In this document: positions 61,707-64,000 of the stretch, piece after piece
Position numbering within the stretch: position 1 is the first letter of the stretch
Layout of the letters: every line of letters starts with the position of its first letter
Origin: Paenibacillus sp. JNUCC-31
GTDB lineage: Bacteria > Bacillota > Bacilli > Paenibacillales > Paenibacillaceae
Assembly (NCBI RefSeq): GCF_014844075.1
Contig: NZ_CP062165.1
Span: 372,001-436,000, forward strand
Direction: 5' to 3'
DNA: 64,000 bases
Notes under the pieces: generated by a model
What the model saw: only the letters and a program-made list of their open reading frames with translations
What the model was told of the DNA's origin: nothing
Databases searched by the model: none
Made by a program: the position numbers and the translations under genes

Positions 61707-61985
61707 ATGGTTCTGAGCATGGATGAAATTGTCAACGCGATCTGTATTCACATGGCTGAACGCAAGGGTGTGCGCCCAACCGATGTCAATGTGGAACTGA
61801 GCTGGGAAGAAGATACGGGATATTCCGCTGAAGTCTGGATTCAAGGACGCAGTCAATACCTGGTCGAATCCAATATGATCGAAGCAATCCTGCGCTACCT
61901 GCACAGTGAATACGACATTCGGGCTTACCGTGAGAATGTAAGACTTGATCTGGATGAAGAGATCACAGCGATTGTAAATCAATAA
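61707..61985 (+). CDS. DUF2653 protein, YxcD-like
   Basis: 92 aa. The short frame (ICIHMAERKGVRPTDVNVELSWEEDTGYSAEVWI) fits the YxcD family of B. subtilis, of unknown function. It follows the Gly-rich gene after 5 nt, so they are probably co-transcribed. A start at ATG 61719 is also possible. Confidence 0.75.
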   Translation: MVLSMDEIVNAICIHMAERKGVRPTDVNVELSWEEDTGYSAEVWIQGRSQYLVESNMIEAILRYLHSEYDIRAYRENVRLDLDEEITAIVNQ

Positions 61986-62015
61986 ACCATAAACCATTTG
62001 CAGATGGAATGTAAA

Positions 62016-62064
62016 AAGAACCGTCTCCATGATGTCATTGACATGTATGGAGGCGGTTCTTTTG
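62016..62064 (+). terminator. Terminator after the DUF2653 gene
   Basis: AAGAACCGTCTCCAT and ATGGAGGCGGTTCTT with an inner loop, followed by TTGTG. It also faces tyrS on the other strand. Confidence 0.7.
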
Positions 62065-62129
62065 TGTCTTGGGAAGATAAGATTAACTTCTTCGCAAAAT
62101 TCTCCCAAGATTCATCCGATGACTACAGA

Positions 62130-63392
62130 TTACGACTTCAATTTCACCAGACTGTAGTTTTTCTTGCCTTTGCGGATAATAATGAATCTGCCACCAATTG
62201 CGTGCTCTGCAGAGACCGTGAATTCCAGCTCCGTAATCTTCTCACCGTTCATGGAGATTGCTCCTTTGGTGACATCCTCACGTGCCTGACGCTTGGATGG
62301 CTCCAAGCCCAGATCCACGAGCCAGTCCACAATATTTTTCGCTTCACCATCGGTTTCGAAGGTTGGCATTTCCTTGAAACCCTGCTCGATTTCGTCCGCA
62401 GTAAGAGAACGAATATCTCCGCTGAACAGTGCGGCGGTAATGCGTTTTGCCTGCTCCAGCATGTCATCACCGTGCACAAACTTCGTCATTTCTTCCGCAA
62501 GTGCCTTTTGTGCTTCACGCTTGTGCGGCTCGGCTGCTACCTTGTCCGCCAAAGCTTCAATTTCTTCTTTGCTCAGGAACGTGAAGTATTTCAGGTATTT
62601 AATGACATCGCGGTCATCCGTGTTCGCCCAGAACTGATAGAATTCAAATGGAGTCGTTTTATTCGGATCAAGCCAGATGGACCCGCCTGCGGATTTACCG
62701 AACTTGGTACCGTCTGCTTTGAGCATAAGCGGAATCGTCAGACCAAAAGCTTTGGCTTCAGACCCTTCTTTTTTCCGAATCAGATCTAGGCCGCTTGTGA
62801 TGTTACCCCATTGATCGGAACCGCCAATTTGCAGCTGTACATTCTCATGTTGGAACAGGTGCAGGTAATCGAGCGATTGGAGAATCTGGTAGGAGAACTC
62901 GGTAAACGAAATGCCGTCTTCCAGTCTGCTCGCAACTACGTCTTTGGCCAGCATCGTGTTCAGATTAAAGTTCTTACCGTAGTCACGCAAAAATTCAATT
63001 ACATTGATTTTATGTGTCCAGTCGTAGTTGTTGACCAAGCGAACCTGATTGTCGCCATCCGTTATGAAGAGCTTTTTCATTTGTGCAGTCAGCGCATCCA
63101 CATTCGCCTGAACCTCTTCCAACGTTTGCAGTGAACGTTCCGATTGACGACCACTCGGATCACCAATGGTACCTGTTGCGCCACCAATCAGAATGACCGG
63201 ACGATGGCCGGCGTTTTGAAAACGTTTCAGCATCATGAATGGAATCAAATGTCCAATATGCATGCTGTCACCGGTAGGGTCAACCCCACAGTATAAGGAT
63301 ACCGACGTAGTCTCGGTCAGCTCACGCAGACCCTCCGCATCTGTTTGTTGGTTAATGGCGTCGCGCCATTCCAGTTCATCAATAATATTCAA
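62130..63392 (-). CDS. tyrS: Tyrosyl-tRNA synthetase
   Basis: 420 aa from TTG 63392, with GAAGGGG 9 nt upstream; the frame extends 13 codons more. The HIGH motif lies in DSMHIGHLIP, the KMSKS-type motif is KFGKS, and an S4 RNA-binding domain ends the protein. It attaches tyrosine to tRNA-Tyr. The T-box leader upstream matches its amino acid. Confidence 0.96.
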   Translation of the reverse strand: MNIIDELEWRDAINQQTDAEGLRELTETTSVSLYCGVDPTGDSMHIGHLIPFMMLKRFQNAGHRPVILIGGATGTIGDPSGRQSERSLQTLEEVQANVDALTAQMKKLFITDGDNQVRLVNNYDWTHKINVIEFLRDYGKNFNLNTMLAKDVVASRLEDGISFTEFSYQILQSLDYLHLFQHENVQLQIGGSDQWGNITSGLDLIRKKEGSEAKAFGLTIPLMLKADGTKFGKSAGGSIWLDPNKTTPFEFYQFWANTDDRDVIKYLKYFTFLSKEEIEALADKVAAEPHKREAQKALAEEMTKFVHGDDMLEQAKRITAALFSGDIRSLTADEIEQGFKEMPTFETDGEAKNIVDWLVDLGLEPSKRQAREDVTKGAISMNGEKITELEFTVSAEHAIGGRFIIIRKGKKNYSLVKLKS

Positions 63393-63439
63393 AACGAACA
63401 ACCCCTTCTCTATGCATTGGTAATAGGCCATGATTTACG

Positions 63440-63725
63440 CGAATTCATCAAGAGTTAAGCAGGGTGGGACTTTTTTTGGACACAAAAAAATCGCCGCCTT
63501 GTCTTCAATAGACACAGGGACGATTATGATAACCGTGGTACCACCCAACTTGCACAGACAACAGCTTACACGCTGTCCATACCGCTTTCGGCAAAATATC
63601 GTTTGCCATTCCGCTTGGCATTACCCAAGTACTCCAGAGTGTAATTCGCAGCCCTTGTATGTATCAGGTTCCATCAACCCCTGACTTTCTGTAACAGGGA
63701 CAAAGCCGCTACTGCGCTCTATCAA
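63440..63725 (-). promoter_or_regulatory. Tyrosine T-box riboswitch leader
   Basis: On the minus strand the T-box sequence GGGTGGTACCACGG is at about 63546-63533. A specifier region at about 63665-63655 has TAC (tyrosine codons, GATACATACAAG). A terminator-like stem at 63525-63490 is followed by TTTTTTT. Uncharged tRNA-Tyr would bind and favour antitermination, raising tyrS expression when tyrosine is short. Confidence 0.92.
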
Positions 63726-63835
63726 CGTAATTCATGTATTTAATTTATAGCCAGTATAGCTGAACGTTAACATCATTGCAAGGCCAAGTATACAATCTTT
63801 GGATAGAACAACAGATAAGTGCCTGTACCAAAATT
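63726..63835. other. Upstream of T-box: promoter region
   Basis: The tyrS promoter must lie here; I did not find a confident -35/-10 pair. Confidence 0.3.
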
Positions 63836-64000
63836 TATAAAGACATCATGTTCAACTTCCCATGATAATATTCATATGCCTTTTGCGGGATCTGATCCTC
63901 ATTGTTCCAAAATTGCTGATCCAACGCATCCAGCAGCTGCTCCTGTTCCGTTGTTAGAAATTGAGGTATATCCCACAGCTGAGTAAGCCGTTCATCCTCT
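63836..64000 (-). CDS. Unidentified protein, C-terminal end (cut by window edge)
   Basis: A minus-strand frame is open from the right edge to a stop at 63836-63838, about 54 codons: it includes DERLTQLWDIPQFLT, EQEQLLDALDQQFWNN and a YEYYHGKLNMMSL end. The stop is followed by the tyrS leader region. I do not recognise the family; the N-terminal part lies outside the window. Confidence 0.5.

Overview
The window looks like chromosome from a Paenibacillus-type endospore-forming Firmicute. The evidence is the spore genes spoVK and cotE, the Bacillus-type lexA-yneA pair with a ynzC-like gene nearby, the glnR-glnA operon followed by a ynbB-like gene, hflX, spoVK, hfq, miaA, mutL and mutS, a T-box leader on tyrS, GGAGG-type ribosome binding sites with frequent GTG/TTG starts, and LplABC-type sugar transport without its own ATPase. 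This is inferred from gene content and order; no database was searched. Most genes lie on the minus strand.

Region by region. (1) 1-5400: a minus-strand operon runs from a Ser/Thr kinase fused to a ParA-like domain, through a CpaB/SAF protein and two ParA/TadZ-like proteins, to a CpaF/TadA secretion ATPase cut by the left edge. A promoter and a large hairpin with a U-run precede the kinase. (2) 5.4-11.7 kb: housekeeping genes (FtsJ-like methyltransferase, YlmA-type ABC ATPase, thioredoxin-like protein, cpREC protein, endonuclease IV, MutM-like glycosylase, HAD phosphatase, RNase Z). (3) 11.7-16 kb: metH and the divergent acireductone dioxygenase mtnD, both in methionine metabolism. (4) 16-20.6 kb: a sugar ABC importer (two permeases, lipoprotein) with a GntR regulator and a consensus cre site upstream. 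(5) 20.9-24.1 kb: HAD hydrolase, small membrane protein, ynzC-like gene, and yneA/lexA sharing a divergent SOS-box region.

(6) 24.1-34.5 kb is an accessory, decaying stretch between lexA and glnA. It holds a large secreted M60-type metallopeptidase beside a truncated aldehyde dehydrogenase, IS4-like and IS3-like transposase remnants, a broken ferritin-like gene, a secreted histidine phosphatase, a lipoprotein, an intact SRAP/HMCES-like protein, a small secreted protein, several frameshifted small genes, and a copy of the last ~63 nt of glnA with its own terminator. Three or four of the small genes share a promoter-like module.

(7) 34.5-53.8 kb returns to conserved core: glnA, glnR, ynbB-like, hflX, spoVK, a DUF402 protein, a class A PBP, hfq, miaA, an RsmJ-like methyltransferase, mutL, mutS, a putative amidoligase and cotE. 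(8) 53.8-64 kb: a FUSC-like membrane protein, an NMT1-type ABC importer, an M32 carboxypeptidase, beta-carbonic anhydrase, a PadR regulator, two small proteins, tyrS under a Tyr T-box, and the 3' end of an unidentified gene. No rRNA, tRNA, CRISPR array or intact prophage was seen.
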